Assembly: GCA_963580285.1 (NCBI GenBank)
Contig: OY757021.1
Span: 99,438,149-99,502,148 of the forward strand
Length of the DNA: 64,000 nt
From: Lucinisca nassula
Taxonomy: Eukaryota; Mollusca; Bivalvia; Lucinida; Lucinidae
Direction: 5' to 3'
The notes under the pieces are model-generated. The model was given only the letters and a program-made list of their open reading frames with translations. It ran no database searches and had not been told where the DNA came from. Shown here piece by piece: positions 53,705 to 64,000 of this stretch. The position numbers were made by a program, and so were the translations under genes. Within the stretch, counting starts at the first letter, position 1. The number at the start of each line of letters is the position of its first letter.

Positions 53705-54006
53705 GTCGGCCCCCGCCCATTAGGGCTTGAAGAAAAATTGGTTGCATGATGCTTCCATGCAGAGCTGACACCGACCGCACACGAGTCCTGGTAAACCGCC
53801 TAGAGGATCTAAGCCTGCCCAGGTAAAGCGTTGCGAGTCGGACCACCCATGTTTATAAACCCTATTGTTTCACTGGGTGTTAGGGCTTGAGATGTCATTT
53901 CATCTCAATGTCGGGTAAAAGTCCCACAAAATAGGAAGCAACGTCACCAAAATGACCCATACAGTGTTGACGGGGACGTTAAACCTCAGATCAAACAAAC
54001 AAACAT
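53705..54006 (+). repeat. SINE-B copy (allelic to 21225-21535)
   Basis: It runs from cccccgcccattagggcttg to cagatcaaacaaacaaac. Confidence 0.75.
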
Positions 54007-54020
54007 AGTCATCATATCAG

Positions 54021-54188
54021 TGAGTGAGTGAGTGTTTCAGTTTTACGTCCCACCAACAGCTAAGGTCATACGGAGACGGGACCTCGGTTTTTTAAAGACT
54101 CATCCGAAAGTCTGGAGAAGCCCGGGATCGAACCTGCGACCCCTGGTTTACAAGGCGAGTAGCGTATCCACTCGACCACGGAGGCTTC
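54021..54188 (-). repeat. SINE-C, complete (copy 2 only)
   Basis: Flanked by a perfect duplication tcatcatatcag (54009-54020, 54189-54200); empty site at 21529-21540. In element orientation: gcctccgtggtcgagtggat head, gcaggttcgatcccgggctt B box, gactttcggatgagtcttt, gctgttggtgggacgtaaaa, then a (cactca)n tail. Confidence 0.9.
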
Positions 54189-54514
54189 TCATCATATCAG
54201 TAAGTATGGTATTATTTAAATAAATTGAAAATCTCATGTTCGACAGCCTTTCTCTGTAAAACAATACAGTATATATGCGTTTGCTAAATTAAGCATGAAT
54301 TTACTGGAAGAAAATAGAAACAAATTAGTGAACCATTCGCTCACATGACAATTATTGTCCTCTTTTCTATCTTTTTTTATGTGTTTCCAATACAAACAAG
54401 TTGAAACCAACTTCTCTAACTGACTTGAGCATGAAAACTGTCTTGAAGTAAAATTTTAAAATGTAAACAATTTTGGATAAGAAGTACAACAAATAGTCTC
54501 TCTTGATTTGATAT

Positions 54515-55110
54515 TACGAAAACACGCCTATACATTGTAAACCTTACTGCCGAAAAAAAAAAAATAAGATGAAAAAAATGTAAAATTTCATTTAGGCGGT
54601 TCTAACGAGTACCCACAATCTATATTTTAAGCAGAAATAAGAATAATATTGTTTACCCCTGTAAACCCCAGTTTCAGTATATAAAAGTGGGGTTCAAGGG
54701 GGTCAAAATTATATAGGCGTCTTTTCGTGATGAGCAAGAAAAATGCTCGTAGCTTATCGATTATCGATTAGAATTTACCCGTCTCCGTTTGACCTTAGCT
54801 GTTGGTGGGACGTAAAACTCAAACACTCTTCTCACTCACTCAGGTAGAATTTTGATATTTATGAAAACTAGAATTTCGACGGGCCTCCGTAGCCTTGTGG
54901 ATAAGAGCGCTGACTCTTAATCGTTAGGTCTCTCATCGCTGTGGCTCGAGCCTCGCTCGGGTCACATATGAGACGCCAAGTTCTGCAACCGAAGGTCAGG
55001 TGGTTTTTCTCCGGGTACTCCGGTTTTCGCCATCCTCTGATTAACGATCGGCTCGATATGAGCAAAATAATATTGAAAGGGCCGTAAAACCACCCCCCCC
55101 CCAAAAAAAA
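54515..55110. repeat. Half family P element, SINE-C fragment and SINE-D (copy 2)
   Basis: Equivalent to 21860-22450. SINE-D here (54875-55100) keeps a longer tRNA-like region (tctcatcgctgtggctcgag), which the left copy has lost. Confidence 0.65.
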
Positions 55111-55473
55111 AAACAAAAAAAAACTAGAATTTCATGCTAACTTAAATGGGTTGAGAGTGAAAAACATTTTACAACAGCAGGACTAGTTCTAATTAAAGAG
55201 ATGTTTAAATATAGATCAAAGTTTAAAAGTTGGCCCTTCCAAGGCCACTTTTTCTGAAAATGGAACGATTATAAATTCAAAATAGATTCAAATGAAGTCT
55301 TCTCGACTACCATATTTGCAGTATGTATTCGGACAGACATGCCTGAGCAAACAGTGTAGAACCAGATGAGACGCCACAGAACGCATCAGATGTAACTCAT
55401 TCCTCTATTTTAGACACAATGTCGGGAAGTCAATTGTACTTATTCAAATTTTAGAACCAGTATGTTAAGGAGT

Positions 55474-55634
55474 GGGTGAGTGTTCGAGTTTTACGTCCCA
55501 CCAACAGCTAAGGTCATACGGAGACGGGACCTCGGTTTAAAGACTCATCCGAAAGTCTGGAGAAGCCCGGGATCGATACTGCGACCCCTGGTTTACAAGG
55601 CGAGTAGCGTAACCACTACACCACGGAGGCTTCT
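55474..55634 (-). repeat. SINE-C, complete (copy 2 only)
   Basis: Flanked by agtatgttaaggagt at 55459-55473 and 55635-55649 (15 bp, perfect); single copy at 22782-22796. Head gcctccgtggtgtagtggtt, tail tgttggtgggacgtaaaact then cactcacc. Confidence 0.9.
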
Positions 55635-55649
55635 AGTATGTTAAGGAGT

Positions 55650-57107
55650 TGAGGTGTCTCAATATTTACAGTAAATACTGTATTTCTGTTTTCTTTTCAG
55701 TGTTACTTTAATCAAACACAACAGATCATGAGATTAACCATTTTTGTACCAAATGGAATCATCCTCCTTATATATAGCAGGAGAACATTTCAGAATTTAG
55801 GGGTGTCAGGTTGTGTTATCTTCAAAACTGGTTTGGAAAATAGCTGAACTTTTTGCAAATAGTATAGTCCCAGATCAGACGCCGCGTTCTGCACTGTTTG
55901 CCAATTACCCATTATGGGGTTTCCGGTACAAAACGGGTTAAAATATGAGGATCATGAGCTGCCCTGATTAGTTTAAACTTTATTTTATTTGTATAACTAA
56001 TACATATACATTGAACACATAGAAGCTACAAAGTAACAATATTATACAAATGGGATTCAGAAGAAAGTCTTTAAACTTTTGAAAAATCTGTATCCCACCT
56101 TGCTTACAGTAAAGACAATAGTGATACGTGATTTAGCTTGTAAACAAGACCCTTAGTATTTTATTTCATGGATTTTTGTGTCAACATTCCTTAGAATTTA
56201 CATAATCTGCTGCAGGCTCCACGGGGAGTGGATAAGTTCTTATTCCAACACTATGTTTTAAAAAACTAACGACTTTGCGCATGTAAGCATAGACATAGCG
56301 TTATTTGCCAATTATTAGCGTCTAGAACTTTTTCCTTGTAGCATCGGTACCTATAAAAAGGTAGGAAATTGTAGACCAGAACAGGACAAGAGATCCATCT
56401 TATATGCCTTCCTAATGGGATGTTTTATACTGCAATTGGCGTAAGGTATAAAGTAAATTCATCGGTTTATTTGAAGCGTTTTGTTTTTAGCAGAAATTCC
56501 TGCACAGCGAGGAAAACCTGTTTATTTCTGGAGTAAAGAAAGCTCTGAACTGCCAAAGAGAAGCAGATTAAGAGTGGGGCGACAAAACTCCGATACTGTA
56601 TTGAGTAAATCTTGGGCCTGTCTAAAACGCTGAACTGCTTGCTGAATTCAGCGATCTGCTGATCAGCTTAAGGGGTCTAAAACGCTGAATTGCTGATATG
56701 CTGAATTTTATTATTTGTATGTTTTCCACGGCGTATTTTGCTTGTTTTTGGGATTTGTTATTGTGCAGTCCATAAATATAGTAAGCACTGATTAAGAGAA
56801 ATGATTATATACTTTTGTTTTTACTTTGTTTTACGGAAGGGCGACTGGAAATAGCCATAAAACGCGCAGTCAACTGCATGTACCCCCAAAACGTTTAAAT
56901 GACTATTTGCAGTCATTCTATATTCCTGCAACGTTCACCTCTTTAAGGGGAATGGGAACACCTGACATATTTTTTCGTCAATTTTCAATTGGACACAACT
57001 TTCTGGACTTCCTGTTCGCTTTTGTATAAGCCCCGTCCTACTGAAAAAGGGGTCTACTCTTAAAGGAAAGAATTTGCTCCTCAGGAGCAAATTCTTTTCT
57101 TTAAGAG
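55650..57107. repeat. Dispersed repeat and terminal hairpin (copy 2)
   Basis: Near-identical to 22797-24249, ending with the ctcctcaggag-centred hairpin at 57054-57107. No gene is recognised. Confidence 0.6.
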
Positions 57108-57179
57108 TTGATCCCTATTGACATGGGAGACAAAAGGTGCTCCCCTGAAGTTGTTCCCATTCCCCTTAAACCTCAATTT

Positions 57180-58010
57180 TTATAGACAAACCGGGGTTTT
57201 CTGTGTTTTCTGTATATATAAGGACACCATTCACAAATAAGGTTTGCTGTACTAAACAATATTTCTCTCAATTCTGTTCCAAAACAAAGGTTGTGGATAC
57301 GTGTTAGAGTCGCCTCATTGAAGCGGTTCTAAGGAGTACCATCAACATTTGCTTGAAGTATAAATAAGGAACAACATCACAAGTTTTAATCAGAAAAGTT
57401 CCGGGATATTTTTTTTTTATATGAAACAATGCACAAAGCCACACGGATGTGTTATCGTAATGAGCGAAGACATCTGAGTGAGTGAGTGAGTGTTTGAGTT
57501 TTACGTCCACCAACAACTAAGGTCATACGGAGACGGGACCTCAGTTTAAAGACTCATCCGAAAGTCCGAAGACATCTGAAAACACGCCTATATATGCCTT
57601 TGACCTACTTAAATCCCACTTTCATATAGTAACACTGGGTTTACATGGGTTTACTATAATTTTTTTCATATACATAAATTGCGGTTATCCGTTAGAACAG
57701 CCTTGGGGACGCGATTCTAACGAGTACCCACATTCTATGCTTTAGAAATAAATTAGAAAATCTAAGTACTTCAAAAGAATAGCAATGTCTCAAAATGACT
57801 TCAACAGTGTTAACGGTGATGCTAAAGCTTAAATGAAACAAAGAAACAAACATAAGTTTTGTATAAGTCCCACAAGATTGAAAGCAACGTCTCCAAAATA
57901 TAACTTGGCGACTGGGTGAGTGTGTGTGTTTTGGTGGGTGGGTGGGATTGGGGGTGAGAGGTGTGGGGTGGGGGGGGGGAGCGGAGTTAAACCTCAAATC
58001 AAACAAACAC
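57180..58010. repeat. Family P, SINE-C fragment, family P and SINE-B fragment (copy 2)
   Basis: Same order as 24300-25160. The G-rich run within the SINE-B fragment is shorter here (57920-57980). Confidence 0.65.
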
Positions 58011-58231
58011 ACATGCTAAAATCGATTCGATTAAATAACTGTATTCGTGAGTTTGTAATATTCTTTAACAACACTGTTAGTACACACACTTATCTAAATG
58101 ATTGGATTAACTACTGTTGTCCTACTTGTAGGTGTGAATGGTCCTATTTGTAGGTGTGAATTGCCGCTTCATTTACCGTGAGGGCCACCGCACACTGTGC
58201 TCCCTTATATAGTCCTAAATTAACACATAAA

Positions 58232-58447
58232 GGACAATACTATCTTCCCAATGATGATTTTTGAGTGCACCATTGCCAATTAAAGTGGTCTGTCAGGTTT
58301 GTTTTGTTAAGTATACAAAACACTGTATACTCTTGTAGCAAACAGTCTGATCCGGGTCTACTACATAGTTTCCAAGGTGCGCGGAAACATATCACACGAA
58401 ACAAAGAAGCGGATTTAAAAGGACTCCCCCATTCTGATTTGTTAAGG
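58232..58447. other. No recognised feature
   Basis: First sequence after the duplicated block; copy 1 has the LINE at this point. It includes the dispersed motif gcaaacagtctgatccgggt. Confidence 0.4.
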
Positions 58448-58756
58448 TGATTTGTTTGTTTGATTTGAGGTTCAACGTCCCCGTCAACACTGTAAAGGTC
58501 ATTTTGGAGAAGTTGCTTCCAATTTTGTGGGACTTTTACCCGACATTGAGATATAATGACATCTCAAGCCCTGCAGTCCAATGAAACCAATAGTGTTTAT
58601 AAGCACTGACGGGCCGACTCGCACCGCTTTGCCTGGGCAGGCTTAGATCCTCTAAGCGGTTTACCAGTACTCGTGTGCGGGTCGCTTTCAGATCTGCGTG
58701 GAAGCATCATGCAACCCATATTATTTCTTCAAGCCCCGATGGGCGGGGGGGCTGTT
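58448..58756 (-). repeat. SINE-B copy
   Basis: tttgtttgatttgaggttca, gtccccgtcaacactgtaaa, cccgacattgagatataatg, cttcaagccccgatgggcgg. A ttaaggtgat repeat on both sides (58442, 58753) looks like its target duplication. Confidence 0.8.
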
Positions 58757-59086
58757 AAGGTGATGCGCACATGTTAAATGTTCATCCACTGACAAAATAC
58801 AGAACTAGTAAAATGCCTTTATGAAGACCACTTATGGGACTGATCAACTGATCAAAAGTGGTCGTGTTAGTATCACCTCATCAAAGTGGTTCTTACTAGC
58901 GCCCACAATCTATATTTTGACCAGAAATAAGACACAATTTGAACATGAGTAAAACGACAACCCACAACCTGTGTACTGAAATAGAAATTAGAAGACTAAC
59001 GCCAACCCCAAAACCACAAGAAATAGAATGGCTACATGATCATCGTCAGCAACGTCAATGTCTGGTAATAGTCCAACAAAAATTTA
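58757..59086. repeat. Decayed hairpin element, family P, and unassigned sequence
   Basis: 58868-58920 holds cacctcatcaaagtggttct and cccacaatctatattttga. The rest is unassigned. Confidence 0.45.
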
Positions 59087-59580
59087 TAGTTTGTTTGATT
59101 TGAGGCCTATTGTCCCCGTCAAAACCGTATAGGTCATTTTGGAGACGTTGCTTCCAATTTTGTGGATATTTCACCTAACAATGAGATGAAATGACATCTC
59201 AAACCCTGTCTCCCAATGAAACCAATAAAGTTTATAAGCATGGACGGTCCGACTCGCACCGGTTTGACGGGATAGGCTTAGATCCTATAAGGGGTTTACC
59301 AGTACTCTTGTGCGGTCGTTTTCAGCTCTGCGTGGAAGTATCATGCAGCCCATCTATTTCTTAAAGCCCCGATTGGTGGGACCCCACACAATTTTACGCA
59401 ACGTCTCCAAATGACCTTAACGCAAAGTTGTGCGAGTCCATCCATATAAACCCTGTTCATTTCATTAGACGGCAGGGCTTGGGATCTCATTTGATCTCCG
59501 TGTCGGGTAAAAATAGTCCCACAAATTTGAAGCAACGTTTCCAAAATGGCCTATACATAGTGTTGACGAGGACGTTTACC
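59087..59580. repeat. Two SINE-B copies in opposite orientation
   Basis: 59087-59378 is a reverse copy (gtttgatttgaggcctattg ... cttaaagccccgattggtgg). 59379-59580 is a forward, internally deleted copy (gcaacgtttccaaaatggcc, gtgttgacgaggacgttta). The pair forms a large inverted repeat. Confidence 0.65.
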
Positions 59581-60019
59581 CTCAATTCCTAGCTTACTCA
59601 GTCACATAAGGAAGCAATCGGGGTTTTCTTATGAAATTCTGTGTCACGCCTTTGCGTGTACCCGGGCAGATCAGTCTGTTCAGCCGCGCAGCCGTGCATC
59701 AATTGAAATTTATTCATTTCAGCTCAAAACAAAGATTGTGGGAACTCGATAGAACAGCCTCAGCCTCGGTACCCACAATCCATTTGTGAGCAAAAAATAC
59801 GAAAAATAATGTATACCCTGTAAACCCTAATTTCACTGTATTAAAGTGAGACTTAAGAATTTAAATGCATAAAGGTAAGTTTTCTGGATGTAATTCCTAT
59901 TTTTTCTTATCTAAGACTGAACGGGGACCACAGAGACGTGTACCTTTTTGTGGTTGTGATTGTAGAGCTATAATGCATTTATCGATAACAAATGACATGT
60001 CAATGACCACTCAACGCCT
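59581..60019. repeat. Family P fragment and unassigned sequence
   Basis: 59728-59850 carries gattgtgggaactcgataga, gtacccacaatccattt and the taaaccctaatttcactgta module. Nothing else is recognised. Confidence 0.5.
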
Positions 60020-60318
60020 TTGTTTGTTTGATTTGAGGTTTAACGTCCCCGTCAACACTGTAAAGGTCATTTTGGAGACGTTGCTTCCAATTTTGTGGGA
60101 CTTTTACCCGACATTGAGATGAAATGACATCTCAAGCCCTGTCGCCCAATGAAACCAATAGGGTTTATTAGCATGGACGGTCCGCCTCGCACCGCGGTTC
60201 CTGGACAGGCTTAGATCCTCTAAGCGGTTTACCAGTACTAGTGTGCGGGCCGGATTCAGCTCTGCGTGGAAGCATCATGCAGCCCATATATTTCTTCAAG
60301 CCCCTATGGGCGGGGGGA
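60020..60318 (-). repeat. SINE-B copy
   Basis: Nearly identical to 50474-50775. Flanks aatgaccactcaacgcctt (60001) and gtcaacgccttcgtt (60328) suggest a caacgcctt duplication. Confidence 0.8.
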
Positions 60319-60493
60319 GAATACTGTCAACGCCTTCGTTAGTCGATTATCGGGCAACCGTTTATTGAAATCCTATAATGTATTTATCGATAAAAACTGA
60401 CATTCTAATAACCACTCAACGCCTTCGTTCATCGATTATCAAGCTACCGGTTATTGAGTCAAAGAGCGGTTGCCGTTAACTATGAGTCAAGAT
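60319..60493. repeat. Short direct repeats
   Basis: aacgccttcgtt..tcgattatc occurs twice (60329 and 60419), alternating with accgtttattga / accggttattga and tgtatttatcgataa. Confidence 0.5.
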
Positions 60494-60537
<44 letters not shown>

Positions 60538-60550
60538 ATTTAAATAAATA
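60494..60550. repeat. (ATTT)n microsatellite with inverted end
   Basis: About ten atttattt units, closing with aaatttaaataaataaat. Confidence 0.9.
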
Positions 60551-60734
60551 AATGAAAACTGCATTTAGCACACCGATCGCCAAAGACACTGATAAACCTG
60601 TGCATCCGCAAAGACTAACCAGGATGCTTAAATAGCAGAATCTCTCCAGTGTTTATTATATGAATTCCGCTTTTAGCTTGGTCACCTCAAATCCAACAAA
60701 ACAACCAAGCATGTAATATAAAACACACCCGTAT

Positions 60735-60950
60735 ATACTTTGTTTTGGCATATTAAAACGTACTTACAGAATGAACGATTCCAGATAAAAAAAATATTGT
60801 TTCTGAACAAAACCTAGATTGGAGGCGGTTTTAACGAGTACACACAACCTATGTTTTAGATCAGAAATAAAAAATAATGATTATCCCTCCAACCCCCGAT
60901 TTTACTGTATAAAAATGGGGTTCGAGGAGGTCAAAAATATATAGGCATAT
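60735..60950. repeat. Half hairpin element, family P
   Basis: ggaggcggttttaacgagta, cacacaacctatgttttaga, caacccccgattttactgta, aatggggttcgaggaggtc. Confidence 0.6.
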
Positions 60951-61027
60951 CTGCATGTTGAGCGTCCATATGCATATTATAAATAGATCGCTTAGATGCG
61001 CAGCCTAGTCCGAGTCTTCGGTGGCAC

Positions 61028-61355
61028 AATGTAAGCTGCAGGAATATAGAATGACTGCAAATAGTCATTTAAAATTTTAGGGGTACTTGCAGTTGACTGC
61101 GCGCGCGTTTTATGGCTATTTTCAGTCGCTCTTCCGGATAACAAAATAATAATAATAAAAAATAATAATTTCTCTTGATCAGTGCTTCCTATATTTATGG
61201 CCTGCACAATAACAAATCCCAAAACCCAAGCAAAATACGCCGTGAAAAACATGTAAATAATAAAATTCAGCATATCAGCAATTCAGCGTTTTAGACCCCT
61301 TTAGCTGATCAGCAGGTCGCTGAATTCAGCAAGAAATTCAGCGTTTTAGACCGTA
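61028..61355 (-). repeat. Third copy of part of 23750-24060, inverted
   Basis: ggaatatagaatgactgcaa, gtacttgcagttgactgcgc, ttatggctattttcagtcgc, ttcagcatatcagcaattca and tagctgatcagcaggtcgct match the block in reverse complement, more diverged than the two block copies are from each other. Confidence 0.7.
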
Positions 61356-61868
61356 TCGTAAATCTTGTCTTTGGTTAGTGTAACGATTGCAAATTAACAT
61401 AAAGTGATATGTATCTTCTATTGAGCCACAAACACACAGCGGGTTATCAATAATACTTTTAGAGAAGAGATGCTAGTTTAACGAGCTACAATTTGTCCTA
61501 AGTCTTGCATGATAAATTTGCCCAAATCTGTTTCCACAAAGGTAATATTTTGGAGGAATTTCTACGTTTGCATTTAACTTGCGTTTGAAGGACTCACTGG
61601 AAGGTGAATTACTCACTTCGCTTGGGAGGTCGCTGCCCTGATTCTTGATAATTATTTAGTCCTTTTTTTCCTATCTCATCTGAGTGACTGCGATCTTTAT
61701 ACCCGTAATAGGTCAAGGTCAACCTGCTGTTATTTATAAAAAAAATAATGCAGTACTCACCTTGTAGTCACATTGAAGGTGCATCCGAAGTTTCAATAAA
61801 TCGGCTGTGAGGTTCTGAAGAAAATTTATTTTATGAGATGGCAGCCATTTTAGATATGTGGCTTGAAT
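61356..61868. other. No recognised feature
   Basis: AT-rich; no coding or repeat signature that I can support. Confidence 0.35.
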
Positions 61869-61985
61869 CATTTGACCAATCTTTAGTTCATTGGCAGCTG
61901 CATCTAAGCATTTGACCAATCTTTAGTTCATTGGCAGCTGCATCTAAGTATTTGAATAATCTTTAGTTCATTGGCAGCTGCATAA
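61869..61985. repeat. 40-bp tandem repeat, three units
   Basis: Units at 61869, 61909 and 61949 share atctttagttcattggcagc followed by tgcat. The first two are almost identical; the third is diverged. Confidence 0.85.
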
Positions 61986-62404
61986 ACATTTTGTTTGAAA
62001 TTGGTCGTATTAGTTTCAGAGAACATGTACTTTGAAAAGTTGCTGGACACCTGGGGCCTAAGTCGCTGAAAGACCTTGACATTCGATTGCCTTGCTTTGC
62101 CGAGCATTTTATCCCTTTTCATCAACGAGTTTAATAAATTCAATAATACACGAGCACGAATGCAAGATTCTATTTATCATATAACATTTTAACGCATTTT
62201 ATTCACGATTGTTTACAAAAATGTCAATATTCCGCCATAAGTAAACGCGACGTCGTTAAGGACGTCGTACATGTAACGTTACGGGACGTATCTAGCTAAT
62301 TTGCATACTTAATCCAATAGTGGATTATCGAAAATATTCCATGGCGTTATTACACTCTCAGACGCGACGTCATATGATAAAATGTTTTACTTTAGTTATC
62401 TGAC

Positions 62405-62660
62405 CTCTCGGTTAATGATCAAACACAATAGATTGACCCTTTTTGTACCAAATGGAATTTTCCTTCTTATATATGGCAGGAGGCCATTTCAAAGTTTACG
62501 GGTGATAGGTTGTGTTAACTTTAAAACTTATTTGGGAAATAGCTGAACATTTTGCAAATAGTTCCGCGGCGTCTGATCTGGGCCTGCACCGTTTGCCAAT
62601 TACCCGTTTGGGGGTTTCCCGTACAAAACGGGTTCAAATAAGATGATCATGAGGTGTTGA
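62405..62660 (+). repeat. Third copy of 22857-23110
   Basis: caaacacaatagattgaccc, tttttgtaccaaatggaatt, atagctgaacattttgcaaa and acccgtttgggggtttcc run in the same order and orientation, moderately diverged. Confidence 0.7.
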
Positions 62661-63754
62661 TCGCTCCCCTGATTCTTGAGAATCATTTGGATCCTTTTTA
62701 TAAGACAACTATACCCCTGGACCAAATATATTCAAACTTCAAAGGAATATTGTCAAGGGTGACAACCTACGTCATAGCAGAGGTGTCTTACCCATTTCAG
62801 GAGCGGCAATTTTGGTGTAAATAGGGTAAATAAAATGCTTCCAACTAGATATGTACATTACGAGTCTTCAGAAAACACACTTCAGCTGGTAACGAACAAT
62901 ATTTGCATCCCATCAGTGAGCTAATTCTACCTAGAAACATTGAAAAGGCTTCGATAGCTTCGTCATAAGATTTGATTCGGCGCTGTAAACAATGGTAGTT
63001 CCGACATCATTGCCAAATCAGCTTGTGTTGTGTTATTTAAAGAAAGGGCCACATTTCTGAGACATATTTCAGTATGTTTGATTCTTTTATGACGTAATGC
63101 GCCGACTGCGCCTATTTGATGTGACAAATGCCTTTTGTGTAGTCAACGCCGGCAAACCTACGAATAGTTATGACATCACTGCTCTGACGTAGGTTGTTCA
63201 CCCTGATTGTTTGGGTAACCAAATAAAGCTAAATAAATCCCTTCACTGAGAAAAATGACAACTAGAGCTAAAAAATAGAAAAAAAAAAAAAAAAAAACGC
63301 CAGCAGTTTGCTTTTAATGCGAACGACCCGTTAACCCTTGGGTTAGTTTGATTTAAAGTTCACAGGAATGTTGCCTATGTGGGGTCCTTCAAAAATAGCT
63401 AAAATTGTTTGAATCTGATGTAAATAAAACAACAACAAAACAAAAAAAAAAAAAAACAAAAAACAGACAAATCTTTAAACAGCAACTGTTCCTATATATC
63501 TTTCTGCCAATTTCATTCAAACTTCATATGAATGTTGCCGAGGTGACACTATATCAAATTAATTAAAACGGTTCAGCTCCAGTCAACAAACTAGCTGCCA
63601 GTGGGCCACATGACTTTCCGAAGCTATGTGACACAATGCTATCAGATGGGCGACCCAGGGCCATCTTGTTCTTCTTGAAGGAAAGCAAAGTGGAAGTCCA
63701 AAAATGACTCCCTTTCATAACAATGTGGATGATATGATTGGGGTGTCGGGCTAC
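62661..63754. other. No recognised gene; A-rich tracts
   Basis: Poly-A runs lie at 63276-63297 and 63427-63462. The remaining sequence shows nothing I can support. Confidence 0.4.
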
Positions 63755-64000
63755 CTCCCACCGGGGGTGGAAAAATAGATTGGGCTACATCGTGCTTCCA
63801 CGCAAAGCCGAAACCGACCGCACATGAGTACTGGTAAACCGCTTGGAGGTGAGCCTGCCCAATCAAAGTTGTGCGGGTTTGACCGTTAATGCATATAAAC
63901 CCTATTGGTTTCATTGGGAGGCAGAGCTTGAGATGTCATGTCATTTCAATGTCGGGTAAAAGTTTCAAAAAATTTGAAGCAACGTCCCCAAAAGAATCTA
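63755..64000 (+). repeat. SINE-B copy, cut by the window end
   Basis: ccaccgggggtggaaaaata, gtgcttccacgcaaagccga, gtactggtaaaccgcttgga, catttcaatgtcgggtaaaa, aagcaacgtccccaaaa; the tail lies beyond 64000. Confidence 0.75.

Overview
The window looks like repeat-dense nuclear DNA from a marine invertebrate, most likely a bivalve mollusc. This is inference: it rests on the tRNA-headed SINE families, a roughly 166-bp array inside a hairpin-ended element, a Merlin transposon, a spliced beta-tubulin-like gene fragment and very high structural heterozygosity. I see no prokaryotic gene organisation. Almost all of the sequence is transposable elements and their debris. Host coding sequence is limited to small exons.

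Layout. 1-8774: dispersed repeats, palindromic elements and two minus-strand beta-tubulin-like exons (8074-8114 and about 5199-5304). 8775-25370: first copy of a long duplicated block. It carries a 23-bp minisatellite, hairpin elements, three LINE 3' fragments (two of one family), a Merlin DNA transposon with an intact transposase and a nested SINE, and a signal-peptide exon. 25371-28356: the 5' part of a LINE (ORF1 plus the endonuclease part of ORF2), cut off by a 200-N gap (28357-28556). 28557-38887: a young LTR retrotransposon on the minus strand (3' LTR cut by the gap, polypurine tract, pol, gag, tRNA-Leu-type primer site, 2,550-bp 5' LTR). Its enzymes are Ty3/gypsy-type, but integrase precedes reverse transcriptase, as in the Gmr1 group. 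38888-58231: second copy of the 8775-25370 block, collinear but with different transposon insertions. 58232-64000: more SINEs, hairpin elements and rearranged pieces of the same repeats.

How it fits together. The duplicated block lies on both sides of one gap of exactly 200 Ns. The two copies differ by clean insertions flanked by target-site duplications, by repeat-array length and by a few percent of point changes. The simplest reading is two alleles (or two very recent paralogues) placed in tandem by scaffolding. The retrotransposon interrupts the right copy at the base equivalent to 8774/8775, and the LINE interrupts the left copy at about 25371. Comparing the copies gives empty sites that define the ends of several elements.

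The most interesting observations are the Gmr1-type pol order, the divergent beta-tubulin exons, a palindromic element family (about 25-30 copies here) whose hairpin arms change together, and a minisatellite that is open in all three minus frames.
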